This document shows, piece by piece, positions 1-11,704 of a stretch of DNA of 64,000 bases. The position numbers and the translations under genes are program-made. The DNA is from Ditylenchus dipsaci (lineage: Eukaryota > Nematoda > Chromadorea > Rhabditida > Anguinidae). The stretch lies in the NCBI GenBank assembly GCA_004194705.1, contig SADC01000943.1:62001-126000 (forward strand). The letters run 5' to 3'. The notes under the pieces are model-generated. The model saw nothing but the letters and a program-made list of their open reading frames with translations, was not told the origin of the DNA and did no database searches. Each line of letters opens with the position of its first letter. The first letter of the stretch is position 1.

Positions 1-270
1 TGTTGTATCATTTTGTAGCTAAGATTCAGGGCTTCAAAATGAGGTATTGACAAGCCGCATCTGAAATGAAAAATTGGGGTAAAATGCTTAGGTCCGCACT
101 CAGGTCGACACTCGGGTCGACACTCACAGAGTGTGGGCCTGAGTGTCGACCTGAGTGCGGACCTAAGCATTTTTACCCCAATTTTTCATTTCAGATGTGG
201 CTTGTCAATACCTCATTTTGAAGCCCTGAATCTTAGCTACAAAATGATACCACAGAAAAAAAGTTTTTGG
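1..270. repeat. Foldback (near-perfect inverted repeat)
   Basis: The first ~130 bases and the next ~135 bases are reverse complements around a centre near 132. The inner arms carry repeated GTCGACACTC / GAGTGTCGAC motifs and the outer arms carry TTTTGTAGCTAAGATTCAGG and its complement. The related motif TGGGTCGACACTTTTTGTG follows at 313-331. This is typical of a non-autonomous foldback DNA transposon. The left end touches the window edge, so no target duplication can be judged. Confidence 0.75.
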
Positions 271-2469
271 TCAAGAAAAAAAAGTACAGCTCTTCCCGCG
301 TTAAAAGAACGCTTGGGTCGACACTTTTTGTGAACGTACCTTAACTTTTATAAGTAGTATAACGTTATCAATTAACAGATTGAACGCGAATTGATTGAAA
401 CAGATTGAACGCGCTTTCGTTAGATTTTCAGGTGATTTGGATTAATTTCCAAAAATTAAATTCAGCATTAACTGTTCGATTTTTGAAACTTAATACAACG
501 CTATTTTTTCAGTCAAACGCAGTGTTTTGCGTGTATGCCACTGACCAGCCTTGTGAATTCACCAAAATGTGATTTCACTCGTTTGAGACTAATACAAGCA
601 AACCAATGTCTCATTTTCGCTCAAGGAAAAATGTCTCTACCTTGTTTTTTCTCCGTAGTATTCTTCCTATGCCTTTGTGTTGAGTTGGTTATTGATAAAG
701 ATGGTCAAGCCTAAAAAACATCTGCAACATAGTGTGTCTGGCTGTCATGTCTGGCAGCTGTCAGTTGTTTATTTGTGTGCAAAAGGCTATCTAGTTTGCT
801 GTTGAGTGTGCTGTCTACCTCAAAATGTTGCCTTTCTCTTTTCCAGGCATTTTTATCAATATTTTCTTCGTAGATTCTTTGTATTTTTTTATTCACTTGC
901 TTGAAAGTACACTAAAATGATTTCTTTAAATTTTTATTTTTTGCTTTATTATTTCTGACCAATTATTGTCTTGGCGACAAATTGCCATCCTGGCAGGAGG
1001 CTGATCGTCGATTTCGAGAAGAAGTTGGCAACAAGGTGGTGCTATTTTCAGGTCCCTTAATGCTGCTGGGCATGGATAAAGATCAGTTAGAGGATTGGGC
1101 TGAGGAAGCTAGGGACAAGGATTGAGCATTTACATTGAAGAACTTTCCAGTATAATATATGATGCTATTGGAGCAATAGAAAGCTGTAAGTTATTAAATA
1201 GGCCATTACATAGGCCTGTTTGTGAAGAGATACGTTTATCAAAAAACCTTGCTGTAGCCATTTCTAAGCTGATACTCGCAATCAAAATGACATTACAAAA
1301 AAATTTAGTCGTTCCTTTTCAAAGAGGTACTAGACGAACACAAGAAAATTGCGAAACTTCTAGGAGCAGCAGCTACTCCAGAAGGTCCAAGAATGCGCTA
1401 CATTGGCGACAAAGACAATTACGTCAATAACAGAGACCAGTTCGGCCGATTATTTGAGGTTAGGGTTTTTAGTTCAAATACAGAGTGTCCAATATAAATT
1501 AGCACAATATATTTTTTATTTGTTTCGATCAAACTTTAATTAAACAATAGTTCGAGTAATATATCCTCGTTCTAATTGGCTGCTTTTTAGATTGATTATT
1601 TTAATTTTCCGCTGAAATTTCAGATTTTTTGGAATTTCACTCGTTGGCGGAAGCCCCTGACGAAAGTTTTTAAAATGGTGCAGTTTTTATGGACACCTTG
1701 CATATTGTGAGGTTATAATCAAAAACAGATTCAAAAATTATTAAGCGTGTAATGCAGGTTGTCTCAAAAGTATTGAGTATTTTTCAAAAATTTGTGTAAT
1801 TCGCCTCATGCGGGTCAATTTTCGAAAAACTTCCACAGAAGTATGACGGTGATTTGACTCACAAGTAATTCACTGACATTTTAGTTCATGTGCCAATTGC
1901 TGGCTTGGAAAAGAGGCTCCAATATTACAGTCTTTGCTATACCCATGTTCATTTTGGGCCTCAAATACACTACGATATCATTTTCTAAGAAAAGCATGGC
2001 AGAGGAGTAAATATATTGAGCTTTACATACAAAAACTCGATCGATAAAACTTTTGCGTCAATTTTAAATTAAAAATGCCCAATACTTTTGAAACACCCAT
2101 GTACTTCACAGAGCGCATAGTTTAGTACGCAAGGCCTGTCTAGTAAAGGCCTGTTAAAAGAGACTGAACAGTTGATATTAAAATGATGCCCCACGTTTCT
2201 GAAAATAGAGGAGCACTATATCAGAAACTGCAAACACATCGGTGAATTAATATTTTCGACGGATTTTTTTTTGTAATGAGATTAGTGAATCACATTTGCG
2301 AAGGATTTGGAAAATCGAGATACAAAACTTCTTTACAACAATCCGCTCCATTTAATACCGGCTTCCAAAAAGTTTGCCCTTATATGGCTGGGAGTCAAAC
2401 AGCTCCCTAAAAGTAAATACATAGACGGCTCGAAGCGAGCAGCTCTTTAAAACTAGCTCTTTATGGTAC

Positions 2470-3135
2470 AGGACGATTGACTCTCACAATTTTTACCGTA
2501 GGCCTATTTGTCCCATTTTTATGACTGCATTTGTGTTTATTTAATATAGTTGTAGTAGCAAATTATATTCCTAAATGTCAGCTCCATTTTTGTACTAAAA
2601 CCAATGCTCTCCATAAGATACACCTTTTTAAATTAGGTATATCTTATGAAGATCAATGCGGGTCTTACTGGCGAAACTTTTGTCGATTGCAGACAGGATT
2701 AGTGAAATCGGAATCCTTGCGATATTTCCGACTATACTGATTTCAGAAATCAGGTTAAAAAGTGCCAGACGCAAGGCGGAAACGAACTTTAGGGGTGTAT
2801 CTTATAGAGAGTGTCGACTGTATTTTTTTTAAGTTGTAGTATCAAACTGTAGCCCTGAATATCAGCTACATTTTTGTAACAAAACTTTAAAAAGCAAAAA
2901 ATTGGATCTTTACTTTAAAAGGTGCTCACTCGATGATGAAGAACGCGTTAGACCAAGCGCCTTTTAATTTTTAGATCTTAATTGTTTTCATTTTTCTATA
3001 AGTTTCACTACAAAAATGGAGCTGACATTTGGGGATACACCAATTTGCTACTAAAGCTGTATTAAATAAAAACCAATTTAGATCTAAAAATTGGTCAAAA
3101 TAGGCTGATGGTCAAAATTGTGACGGTCAATGGAC
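2470..3135. repeat. Foldback element in gene intron (copy 1)
   Basis: Ends GGACGATTGACTCTCACAAT and the inverse ATTGTGACGGTCAATGGACC. The inner arms share AAATGTCAGCTCCATTTTTG and its complement, with two AAGATACACC-type motifs flanking the centre. The same element sits at 7379-8050 in the second copy of the duplication. Confidence 0.7.
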
Positions 3136-3177
3136 CTGTATTTCTTTCGATTGCTAGAAACAAACCGCTCCAAAATA

Positions 3178-3412
3178 GTATTTCCTCTAATAAGCGCCCC
3201 CCCCCCTCGACTTTGAGGGTCTGGATCTCAGTGTAGAAGCAATATTTTGCAAAGATGTTTGATACGTTTTCTTAACTCCCACGAGCTCTACCGATTCCAC
3301 TTTTCAATTTTGGTTGAGCACACAAAATCTCGAAATCGAATTCCAAATTTCTTGATTTCTGAAGGTTTGAAAAATAATCGCCCCGGGGCGCTTATTAGAG
3401 AAAATACGGTAT
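3178..3412. mobile_element. Pogo-type MITE (CCGTATTTTCTC family), copy 1
   Basis: Ends read AGTATTTCCTCTAATAAGCG and CGCTTATTAGAGAAAATACGG, followed by TA. The core contains the family block TTAACTCCCACGAGCTCTAC and GGTTGAGCACACAAAATCTC, shared with elements near 26.9, 34.9, 36.2, 45.7, 51.4 and 56.9 kb. No coding capacity. Confidence 0.8.
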
Positions 3413-4192
3413 TCAGTTTAAATACTTTTTGACTTCTATAAGCTTTATACAATAATAAACCGGTGCGCAAAAAAATATTTTAATTAGTTGAAACTTGCAG
3501 AAAACACATTGCAACAATCCTGCCTAAAATAAAGAGCAATATTTTTGATGGAGTGATGGAAGTGAATTTGCCAGATGTTTTAAGCATCAGACACTTTGTA
3601 GACAAGCACTGGGCTCGGTATGGAAAGAGACAAACTACTGTGGACACACCTGATGCCTCGGAAATGAAATGGGTCAAACATGAATTTTAAAACTGTTTAT
3701 CAAATTGATGTGATATTCTCAAAATGTGTTTTTACATATTGGTATGCAAAAAAGTTCATTTTTTTTTGTGGTACAGTGAAGTCCCGCTATAGCGCAACCT
3801 TGAGGACCGCGTTATAGCGGAATTGGCGTGATAGTGGAGATCGCGTTACATTAGAGGTAAGACAAAATCAGTCTGATTTCGATTTTTTCGACCGATAGTT
3901 GCTTTTATTCAATGCCAACTTATTAGAGCCCGAACCAAATAATAAACATTTATTAACAATAAACTTTCAATGAACATTCATTTAGCTTACCAGCCAAACA
4001 AGTGTCAAAAAATCTCAGCAAAAAGTCACGAACACAAAAATTTACGACGAAAAAAAACTCGGGCATTTATAATGGGCCATCCTGTGTATCATACAATTTC
4101 ACTGAGAATATTCTGTCATAAAAATATATTGAATTTTGGTATTGAGCTTTGGGAAGCCACAGTTCGGTAAATCTTCAAAAAAAAGTTGACTA

Positions 4193-4636
4193 CCGTATTC
4201 TCTCTAAATAGTGCCCTTTCCAAAACCGGAATTTCTTTTATCAAATCACCTGTTCAAGAAAAATGAAGCTAAAGGCGAAGATTGAAGAGGCAAAGTTTCT
4301 TTAGGAGGATATCAAGCACTCCATGATAGAAAAAATGTACCACATCGGCTGGGATCAGTCGAGGAACATCAACGAGACGGGTTCTCCTCAGTCTACAGTA
4401 TACGACAACATCAAGTGTACTAAGAAACGACTCGGGACTACGTGGCGATCCAGTTATGCGGGCATTCGGCTGATTACGATTGAATATGCTCGCAAGTATA
4501 ATAGAGACAGCGAAGAAGTTCAGAGCAGATGCATAGCAAGTCAAAGATTGGATGAAAAAAATAAAGGATTGTAATTGTCGTTGTCATGAGTAAAGGAAAT
4601 TCGCGGTTTGGGGAGGCGTTAATTAAAGAGAATACG
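4193..4636. mobile_element. Pogo-type element with internal coding-like segment (copy 1)
   Basis: Termini CCGTATTCTCTCTAAATAGT and TTAATTAAAGAGAATACGG, flanked by TA on both sides. Between them, 4323-4574 is GC-richer than its surroundings and open on the plus strand for 83 codons, ending SQRLDEKNKGL. The stretch IRLITIEYARKYNRDSEEV resembles the start of the helix-turn-helix of pogo transposases (compare TKLEAVNWARYNRSAKSGN in the element at 53.9 kb). I infer a decayed transposase N-terminus, with modest confidence. Confidence 0.6.
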
Positions 4637-4722
4637 GTAAATTGGATGCTATTATACGCGGGTTTGTTCGGCGAATGTTTTTATTTACAGGAACGACGGT
4701 AAATGCGGACCTTTAGGATTTT

Positions 4723-5250
4723 GGGAGTCGGTCGTTTCGCCCCCTGTTCATTTCGCCCGCTGTATCGTTTCGCCCCTGTATTGTTTCGCCCCCAAAATTC
4801 ATATTCATCCCGAAATTCGAATTCGCGCCATGTACGCCGTCGAAATTGTGGTCGAACCAGTGTTTCGAAAATAACCCCTACACTAACACCTACACTAACC
4901 CTAACTGTTAGTTTCGTAAACTAACTCTTCAAATATCTCGTTTTCGGTAGGAAATATGCAGAATCTGATATTTACGTCTCTATGCCAACTTTTGCGAGGA
5001 ACAAGATACACTTTTCAGATTTTTCAAAAAACTTTAAAAATATTAATAAAATTTAAAATTAAAACCCTAAACTAACTGTTAGTTTAGTTAAATAGTTAGT
5101 TAAACTATTTGCTTAACTAACAGTTAGTTTAAGGTTTTAATTTCGAATTTTATTAATATTTTTGAAGTTTTTTTGAAAATCTGAAAAGTGCATCTTGTCG
5201 AAATCCGTCGAAATTGTGGTCGAACTCATATAAAGGGCTCATATAACTCA
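4723..5250. mobile_element. Truncated hAT-like element (left part only)
   Basis: Starts GGGAGTCGGTCGTTTCGCCC and carries three GTTTCGCCCC-type motifs, identical to the left end of the element at 9636-10502. Its right end is missing because the tandem-duplication junction cuts through it. The internal stem 5040-5140 (AACTAACTGTTAGTTTAGTT and complement) is kept. Confidence 0.75.
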
Positions 5251-5817
5251 TATATATATACTCATATATACAGATTGAACGCGAATTGATTGAAACAGAT
5301 TGAACGCGCTTTCGTTAGATTTTCAGGTGAATTTGGATTAATTTCCCAAAAATTAAATTCAGCATTAACTGTTCGATTTTTGAAACTTAATACAACGCTA
5401 TTTTTTCAGTCAAACGCAGTGTTTTGCGTGTATGCCACTGACCAGCCTTGTGAATTCACCAAAATGTGATTTCACTCGTTTGAGACTAATACAAGCAAAC
5501 CAATGTCTCATTTTCGCTCAAGGAAAAATGTCTCTACCTTTGTTTTTCTCCGTAGTATTCTTCCTATGCCTTTGTGTTGAGTTGGTTATTGATAAAGATG
5601 GTCAAGCCTAAAAAACATCTGCAACATAGTGTGTCTGGCTGTCATGTCTGGCAGCTGTCAGTTGTTTATTTGTGTGCAAAAGGCTATCTAGTTGCTGTGT
5701 TGAGTGTGCTGTCTACCTCAAAATGTTGCCTTTCCTCTTTTCCAGGCATTTTTATCAATATTTTCTTCGTAGATTCTTTGTATTTTTTTAAATTCACTTG
5801 CTTGAAAGTACACTAAA

Positions 5818-8602
5818 ATGATTTCTTTAAAATTTTTATTTTTTGCTTTATTATTTCTGACCAATTATTGTCTTGGCGACAAATTGCCATCCTGGCAGGA
5901 GGCTGATCGTCGATTTCGAGAAGAAGTTGGCAACAAGGTGGTGCTATTTTCAGGTCCCTTAATGCTGCTGGGCATGGATAAAGATCAGTTAGAGGATTGG
6001 GCTGAGGAAGCTAGGGACAAGGGATTGAGCATTTACATTGAAGAACTTTCCAGTATAATATATGATGCTATTGGAGCAATAGAAAGCTGTAAGTTATTAA
6101 ATAGGCCATTACATAGGCCTGTTTGTGAAGAGATACGGTTATCAAAAAACCTTGCTGTAGCCATTTCTAAGCTGATACTCGCAATCAAAATGACATTACA
6201 AAAAAATTTAGTCGTTCCTTTTCAAGAGGTACTAGACGAACACAAGAAAATTGCGAAACTTCTAGGAGCAGCAGCTACTCCAGAAGGTCCAAGAATGCGC
6301 TACATTGGCGACAAAGACAATTACGTCAATAACAGAGACCAGTTCGGCCGATTATTTGAGGTTAGGGTTTTTAGTTCAAATACAGAGTGTCCAATATAAA
6401 TTAGCACAATATATTTTTTATGTTTCGATCAAACTTTAATTAAACAATAGTTCGAGTAATATATCCTCGTTCTAATTGGCTGCTTTTTAGATTGATTATT
6501 TTAATTTTCCGCTGAAATTTCAGATTTTTTTGGAATTTCACTCGTTGGCGGAAGCCCCTGACGAAAGTTTTTAAAAATGGTGCAGTTTTTATTGGACACC
6601 TTGCATATTGTGAGGTTATAATCAAAACAGATTCAAAAATTATTAAGCGTGTAATGCAGGTTGTCTCAAAAGTATTGAGTATTTTTCAAAAATTTTGTGT
6701 AATTCGCCTCATGCGGGGTCAATTTTCGAAAAACTTCCACAGAAGTATGACGGTGATTTGACTCACAAGTAATTCACTGACATTTTAGTTCATGTGCCAA
6801 TTGCTGGCTTGGAAAAGAGGCTCCAGATATTACAGTCTTTGCTATACCCATGTTCATTTTGGGCCTCAAATACACTACGAATATCATTTTCTAAGAAAAG
6901 CATGGCAGAGGAGTAAATATATTGAGCTTTACATACAAAAACTCGATCGATAAAACTTTTGCGTCAATTTTAAATTAAAAATGCCCAATACTTTTGAAAC
7001 ACCCATGTACTTCACAGAGCGCATAGTTTAGTACGCAAGGCCTGTCTAGTAAAGGCCTGTTAAAAGAAGACTGAACAGTTGATATTAAAATGATGCCCCA
7101 CGTTTCTGAAAATAGAGGAGCACTATATCAGAAACTGCAAACACATCGGTGAATTAATATTTTCGACGGATTTTTTTTTGTAATGAGATTAGTGAATCAC
7201 ATTTTGCGAAGGATTTGGAAAATCGAGATACAAAACTTCTTTACAACAATCCGCTCCATTTATACCGGCTTCCAAAAAGTTTGCCCTTATATGGCTGGGA
7301 GTCAAACAGCTCCCTAAAAGTAAATACATAGACGGCTCGAAGCGAGCAGCTCTTTAAAACTAGCTCTTTATGGGTACAGGACGATTGACTCTCACAATTT
7401 TTACCGTAGGCCTATTTTGTCCCATTTTTATGACTGCATTTGTGTTTATTTAATATAGTTGTAGTAGCAAATTATATTCCTAAATGTCAGCTCCATTTTT
7501 GTACTAAAACAAATGCTCTCCATAAGATACACCTTTTTAAAATTTAGGTATATCTTATGAAGATCAATGCGGGTCTTACTGGCGAAACTTTTGTCGATTG
7601 CAGACAGGATTAGTGAAATCGGAATCCTTGCGATATTTCCGACTATACTGAGATTTCAGAAATCAGGTTAAAAAGTGCCAGACGCAAGGCGGAAACGAAC
7701 TTTAGGGGTGTATCTTATAGAGAGTGTCGACTGTATTTTTTTTAAGTTGTAGTATCAAACTGTAGCCCTGAATATCAGCTACATTTTTGTAACAAAACTT
7801 TAAAAAAGCAAAAAATTGGATCTTTACTTTAAAAGGTGCTCACTCGATGATGAAGAACGCGTTAGACCAAGCGCCTTTTAATTTTTAGATCTTAATTGTT
7901 TTCATTTTTCTATAAGTTTCACTACAAAAATGGAGCTGACATTTGGGGATACACCAATTTGCTACTAAAGCTGTATTAAATAAAAACCAATTTAGATCTA
8001 AAAATTGGTCAAAATAGGCTGATGGTCAAAATTGTGACGGTCAATGGACCTGTATTTCTTTCGATTGCTAGAAACAAACCGCTCCAAAATACAGTATTTC
8101 CTCTAATAAGCGCCCCCCCCCTCGACTTTGAGGGTCTGGATCTCAGTGTAGAAGCAATATTTTGCAAAGATGTTTGATACGTTTTCTTAACTCCCACGAG
8201 CTCTACCGATTCCACTTTTCAAATTTTGGTTGAGCACACAAAATCTCGAAATCGAATTCCAAATTTCTTGATTTCTGAAGGTTTGAAAAATAATCGCCCC
8301 GGGGCGCTTATTAGAGAAAATACGGTATTCAGTTTAAATACTTTTTGACTTCTATAAGCTTTATACAATAATAAAGGTGCGCAAAAAATATTTTAATTAG
8401 TTGAAACTTGCAGAAACACATTGCAACAATCCTGCCTAAAATAAAGAGCAATATTTTTGATGGAGTGATGGAAGTGAATTTGCCAGATGTTTTAAGCATC
8501 AGACACTTTGTAGACAAGCACTGGGCTCGGTATGGAAAGAGACAAACTACTGTGGACACACCTGATGCCTCGGAAATGAAATGGGTCAAACATGAATTTT
8601 AA
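5818..8602 (+). CDS. Predicted secreted protein, two exons, unknown family
   Basis: Exon 1 (5818-6360) encodes 181 residues. It opens with a typical signal peptide: hydrophobic residues about 4-18 (FLFFALLFLTNYCLG) with cleavage likely near residue 20. A charged, mostly helical region follows, with WQEADRRFREEV and DQLEDWAEEARDKG, and a Leu/Ile-rich stretch (AVAISKLILAIKM) near residues 125-137. The donor GAG/GTTAGG is in phase 0. After a 2053-nt intron filled with MITEs, the acceptor AACTTGCAG at 8413 opens exon 2 (8414-8602), also phase 0, encoding 62 residues that end in KWVKHEF and a stop. The spliced protein would be about 243 residues. A pyrimidine-rich acceptor (TCTTTTCCAG, near 5744) upstream of the ATG suggests a 5' UTR intron or trans-splice site. 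I do not recognise the family. Another small exon inside the intron is possible. Confidence 0.65.
7379..8050. repeat. Foldback element in gene intron (copy 2)
   Basis: Duplicate of the element at 2470-3135. It occupies about a third of the intron of the secreted-protein gene and directly abuts a pogo-type MITE (8092-8324), so this intron has been built up from insertions. Confidence 0.7.
8092..8324. mobile_element. Pogo-type MITE (CCGTATTTTCTC family), copy 2
   Basis: Duplicate of 3178-3412 with a shorter C run. It lies 90 bases upstream of the second exon of the secreted-protein gene. TA flanks both ends. Confidence 0.8.
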
Positions 8603-9100
8603 AACTGTTTATCAAATTGATGTGATATTCTCAAAATGTGTTTTTACATATTGGTATGCAAAAAATTTTTATTTTGTGGTACAGTGAAGTCCCGCTATAG
8701 CGCAACCTTGAGGACCGCGTTATAGCGGAATTGGCGTGATAGTGGAGATCGCGTTACATTAGAGGTTAAGACAAAATCAGTCTGATTTCGATTTTTTCGA
8801 CCGATAGTTGCTTTTATTCAATGCCAACTTATTAGAGCCCGAACCAAATAATAAACATTTATTAACAATAAACTTTCAATGAACATTCATTTAGCTTACC
8901 AGCCAAACAAGTGTCAAAAAAATCTCAGCAAAAAGTCACGAACACAAAAATTTACGACGAAAAAACTCGGGCATTTATAATGGGCCATCCTGTGTATCAT
9001 ACAATTTTCACTGAGAATATTCTGTCATAAAAATATATTGAATTTTGGTATTGAGCTTTGGGAAGCCACAGTTCGGTAAATCTTCAAAAAAAGTTGACTA

Positions 9101-9549
9101 CCGTATTCTCTCTAAATAGTGCCCTTTCCAAAACCCGGAATTTTCTTTTATCAAATCACCTGTTCAAGAAAAATGAAGCTAAAGGCGAAGATTGAAGAGG
9201 CAAAGTTTCTTTAGGAGGATATCAAGCACTCCATGATAGAAAAAATGTACCACATCGGCTGGGATCAGTCGAGGAACATCAACGAGACGGGTTCTCCTCA
9301 GTCTACAGTATACGACAACATCAAGTGTACTAAGAAACGACTCGGGACTACGTGGCGATCCAGTTATGCGGGCATTCGGCTGATTACGATTGAATATGCT
9401 CGCAAGTATAATAGAGACAGCGAAGAAGTTCAGAGCAGATGCATAGCAAGTCAAAGATTGGATGAAAAAAATAAAGGATTGTAATTGTCGTTGTCATGAG
9501 TAAAGGAAATTCGCGGTTTTGGGGAGGGCGTTAATTAAAGAGAATACGG
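9101..9549. mobile_element. Pogo-type element with internal coding-like segment (copy 2)
   Basis: Duplicate of 4193-4636. The 83-codon open frame (9233-9484) is identical in sequence to copy 1, although surrounding homopolymers differ. TA flanks both ends (9099-9100 and 9550-9551). Confidence 0.6.
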
Positions 9550-9635
9550 TAAATTGGATGCTATTATACGCGGGTTTGTTCGGCGAATGTTTTTATTTAC
9601 AGGAACGACCGGTAAATGCGGACCTTTAGGATTTT

Positions 9636-10502
9636 GGGAGTCGGTCGTTTCGCCCCTGTTCATTTCGCCCGCTGTATCGTTTCGCCCCCTGTATTGTTTC
9701 GCCCCAAAATTCATATTCATCCCCGAAATTCGAATTCGCGCCATGTACGCCGTCGAAATTGTGGTCGAACCAGTGTTTTCGAAAATAACCCCTACACTAA
9801 CACCTACACTAACCCTAACTGTTAGTTTCGTAAACTAACTCTTCAAATATCTCGTTTTTCGGTAGGAAATATGCAGAATCTGATATTTACGTCTCTATGC
9901 CAACTTTTTGCGAGGAACAAGATACACTTTTCAGATTTTTCAAAAACTTTAAAAATATTAATAAAATTTAAAATTAAAACCCTAAACTAACTGTTAGTTT
10001 AGTTAAATAGTTAGTTAAACTATTTGCTTAACTAACAGTTAGTTTAAGGTTTTAATTTCGAATTTTATTAATATTTTTGAAGTTTTTTGAAAATCTGAAA
10101 AGTGCATCTTGTCGAAATCCGTCGAAATTGTGGTCGAACTCATATAAAGGGCTCATATAACTCATATATAAAGGGTCAGCCCCTATCCCGGACCATGTAC
10201 CCCCAAAGGGCCAGCCCTTATCCCGGACCATGTACGCCCAAAGGGGCTTCCTATTGAAATAGGTTGCCTGCCGAAGGCAGGCATGTAGAAATTCTAAAAA
10301 GTCAAAAAGTTCTCTGTTTTTTCTCTGTTTTATGTTACCTTGCCGATAAAACTTGTTTTCTTTGATCTCAATTTAATTCTGCTAATGACCAAACTAATGA
10401 AAAATCAATTATCGCTAACTTCGTGAACTAGGGGCGAAATGAACGATGGGGCGAAACGATACTGGGGGCGAAACGATACAGGGGGCGAAACGATACGTAC
10501 CC
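9636..10502. mobile_element. Complete hAT-like element, GTTTCGCCCC motif family
   Basis: Terminal inverted repeats GGGAGTCGGTCGTTTCGCCC and the complement of GGGCGAAACGATACGTACCC. The flanks AGGATTTT (9628-9635) and ACGATTTT (10503-10510) match at 7 of 8 positions, fitting the 8-bp duplication of the hAT superfamily. Three or four GTTTCGCCCC motifs point inward at each end, like the subterminal binding motifs of hAT transposases. No transposase remains. The interior has a 60-bp stem built on TTAGTTTAGTTAAATAGTTA. Confidence 0.7.
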
Positions 10503-10510
10503 ACGATTTT

Positions 10511-11086
10511 TTTTAATAATCTGACAAATCATGTTCGACAAAAATATTTATAAATTGAAGTAAAAAAGAGTCGGTCCCTTAGCGGGAATGAACTTTCAGG
10601 GGGTGTCACTGTAGCCGAGGTTGACTGTACGTCATTTATCTTTCCGATATTCGACCTCCGGGGGTGTGTATCCGTAGTCTAGCGTTTAAGAGTATTTTTT
10701 TTTTAAATTTTTAGCCCCATTTATTTATATTTATTTCAAATGTATTAAAAAAAGATTAAATAAATAAATCCAATATTTTATTCAGAAAATTTTTGTCCGT
10801 GTCAAATGAAAAATGTAACAGAGAAAGTAAATAGAATTGTTTTTTGTTGAGTAAAAAAGAAGCTTTCATGTACGAATAACTTTCTGTTGTTTTGTTTTTC
10901 TTGAGCTCTCGGAATCACTGTCGTCATCGTCAATGATGATTGGTTTCACTAAAAAAAATCAATTTTTGGCTTTATTCATCAGTATGGGTTTTTCGCCTGG
11001 CTCCTTTCTTGTATTTTCTAATTTTCTGGGTCAGACAAGGGATGGCTGGCCTATGTTAGAATGGACTTAACGATAAGTCTAAGGTA
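10511..11086. other. No gene seen
   Basis: AT-rich sequence without convincing exons, tRNA features or complete repeats. It contains a degenerate Tigger-like end (TCACTGTAGCCGAGGTTGACTGTA, near 10606-10630) and low-complexity A/T runs. Confidence 0.5.
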
Positions 11087-11242
11087 CCGTATTTTCTCTA
11101 ATAGAAGCCCATATGCTTTTATTATTGATTCCCTAAAAATCTCAAAATTGTAAATCAAAATGGCCTTATATCTGAAATCTTAGTCAAAATTTAGGGGGAT
11201 TTGCTTCTATTAGAGGGTGGCCTTCTATTTGAGAAAATACGG
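11087..11242. mobile_element. Short pogo-type MITE
   Basis: 156 bp between TA dinucleotides. Ends CCGTATTTTCTCTAATAGAAG and the complement at GGCCTTCTATTTGAGAAAATACGG. It is one of the shortest complete members of the family here and lacks the conserved core found in the longer members. Confidence 0.85.
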
Positions 11243-11704
11243 TATTCGTAAGTCATTAATTCTTTTTTGGTCGACTGTGAATATGGTCTGAACGTCTTCT
11301 AAGTAATTTTTATATGCTAAAACCGATCAAAAAAAAGTTGTTTCCGAACGATTTCCTTACTAAAAGTTAAGTTTTCAAAAAAAAATGGTTACTAAAATTG
11401 ACCAACGGCTTGTAAAACAAGAGCAAAAAATGTTAAGTCGAAAACAACAAAACGGCCGCTCGACTTTCAGAGCGTTCAACTAACCTTCTTTGGCATTCGC
11501 AGCAAGATCAATCAGCTGTTTTTTGAGTTGGCTAAACCAAGGCTTTTGCAGAAATAATTTAAATGCATTTTTTGGGTTGTATCCTGCAGTTTGCATAAAT
11601 AGTTTTGTTTCTAATAATAGCGCCATTAATTTTGGGCTTCAGTGGATATTTTTAAAAACTGAAGGAAACTTGGCCTTAAAAAGTTTTAATTGATAAATTT
11701 TTAA

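Larger units (their letters stand above)
917..3690 (+). pseudogene. Secreted-protein gene, broken copy 1
   Basis: Same two-exon gene as at 5818-8602. Exon 1 runs 917-1458 and ends at the same GAG/GTTAGG donor; exon 2 runs 3501-3690 after TTGCAG. Against copy 2 it has lost one A in the signal-peptide region, lost one G in GGGATTGAGC, gained one A in TTCAAAGAGG and gained one A right after the exon 2 acceptor. All four changes sit in homopolymers and break the frame. Either this is a young pseudogene or these are uncorrected sequencing errors in an intact paralogue; the homopolymer bias favours errors. Confidence 0.7.
374..5270 (+). repeat. Tandem duplication, copy 1 (4.9 kb unit)
   Basis: From AACAGATTGAACGCGAATTG onward this segment matches 5271-10170 almost base for base. 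The differences I noticed are nearly all one-base changes in homopolymer length with very few substitutions. The unit holds a secreted-protein gene, several MITEs and the left part of a hAT-like element. The junction near 5225-5272 is an AT-rich CTCATATA repeat, and the same motif closes copy 2 near 10140-10170, so the breakpoint probably lies in that simple repeat. Confidence 0.93.
5271..10170 (+). repeat. Tandem duplication, copy 2 (4.9 kb unit)
   Basis: Second copy in direct orientation. It keeps the intact reading frame of the secreted-protein gene and runs on into the complete hAT-like element (9636-10502), whereas copy 1 has that element cut at the junction. The hAT insertion therefore predates the duplication. 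Just after the unit, 10170-10240 has two tandem ~32-bp repeats containing CCCGGACCATGTAC. Confidence 0.93.

Noticed and set aside
133..333. 66-codon open frame near the window start
   Set aside because: It lies inside the right arm of a near-perfect foldback (1-270) and reads through repeat motifs, so it is not a gene.
4269..4544. 91-codon minus-strand frame (also 9179-9454)
   Set aside because: It is antisense to the coding-like segment of the pogo-type element. The plus frame shows the transposase-like residues; the minus frame shows no domain.
4860..4920. Telomere-like CCCTAA runs (ACACTAACCCTAACTG)
   Set aside because: Only two or three irregular units inside a hAT-like element, repeated identically in the duplication. 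Not a telomere.
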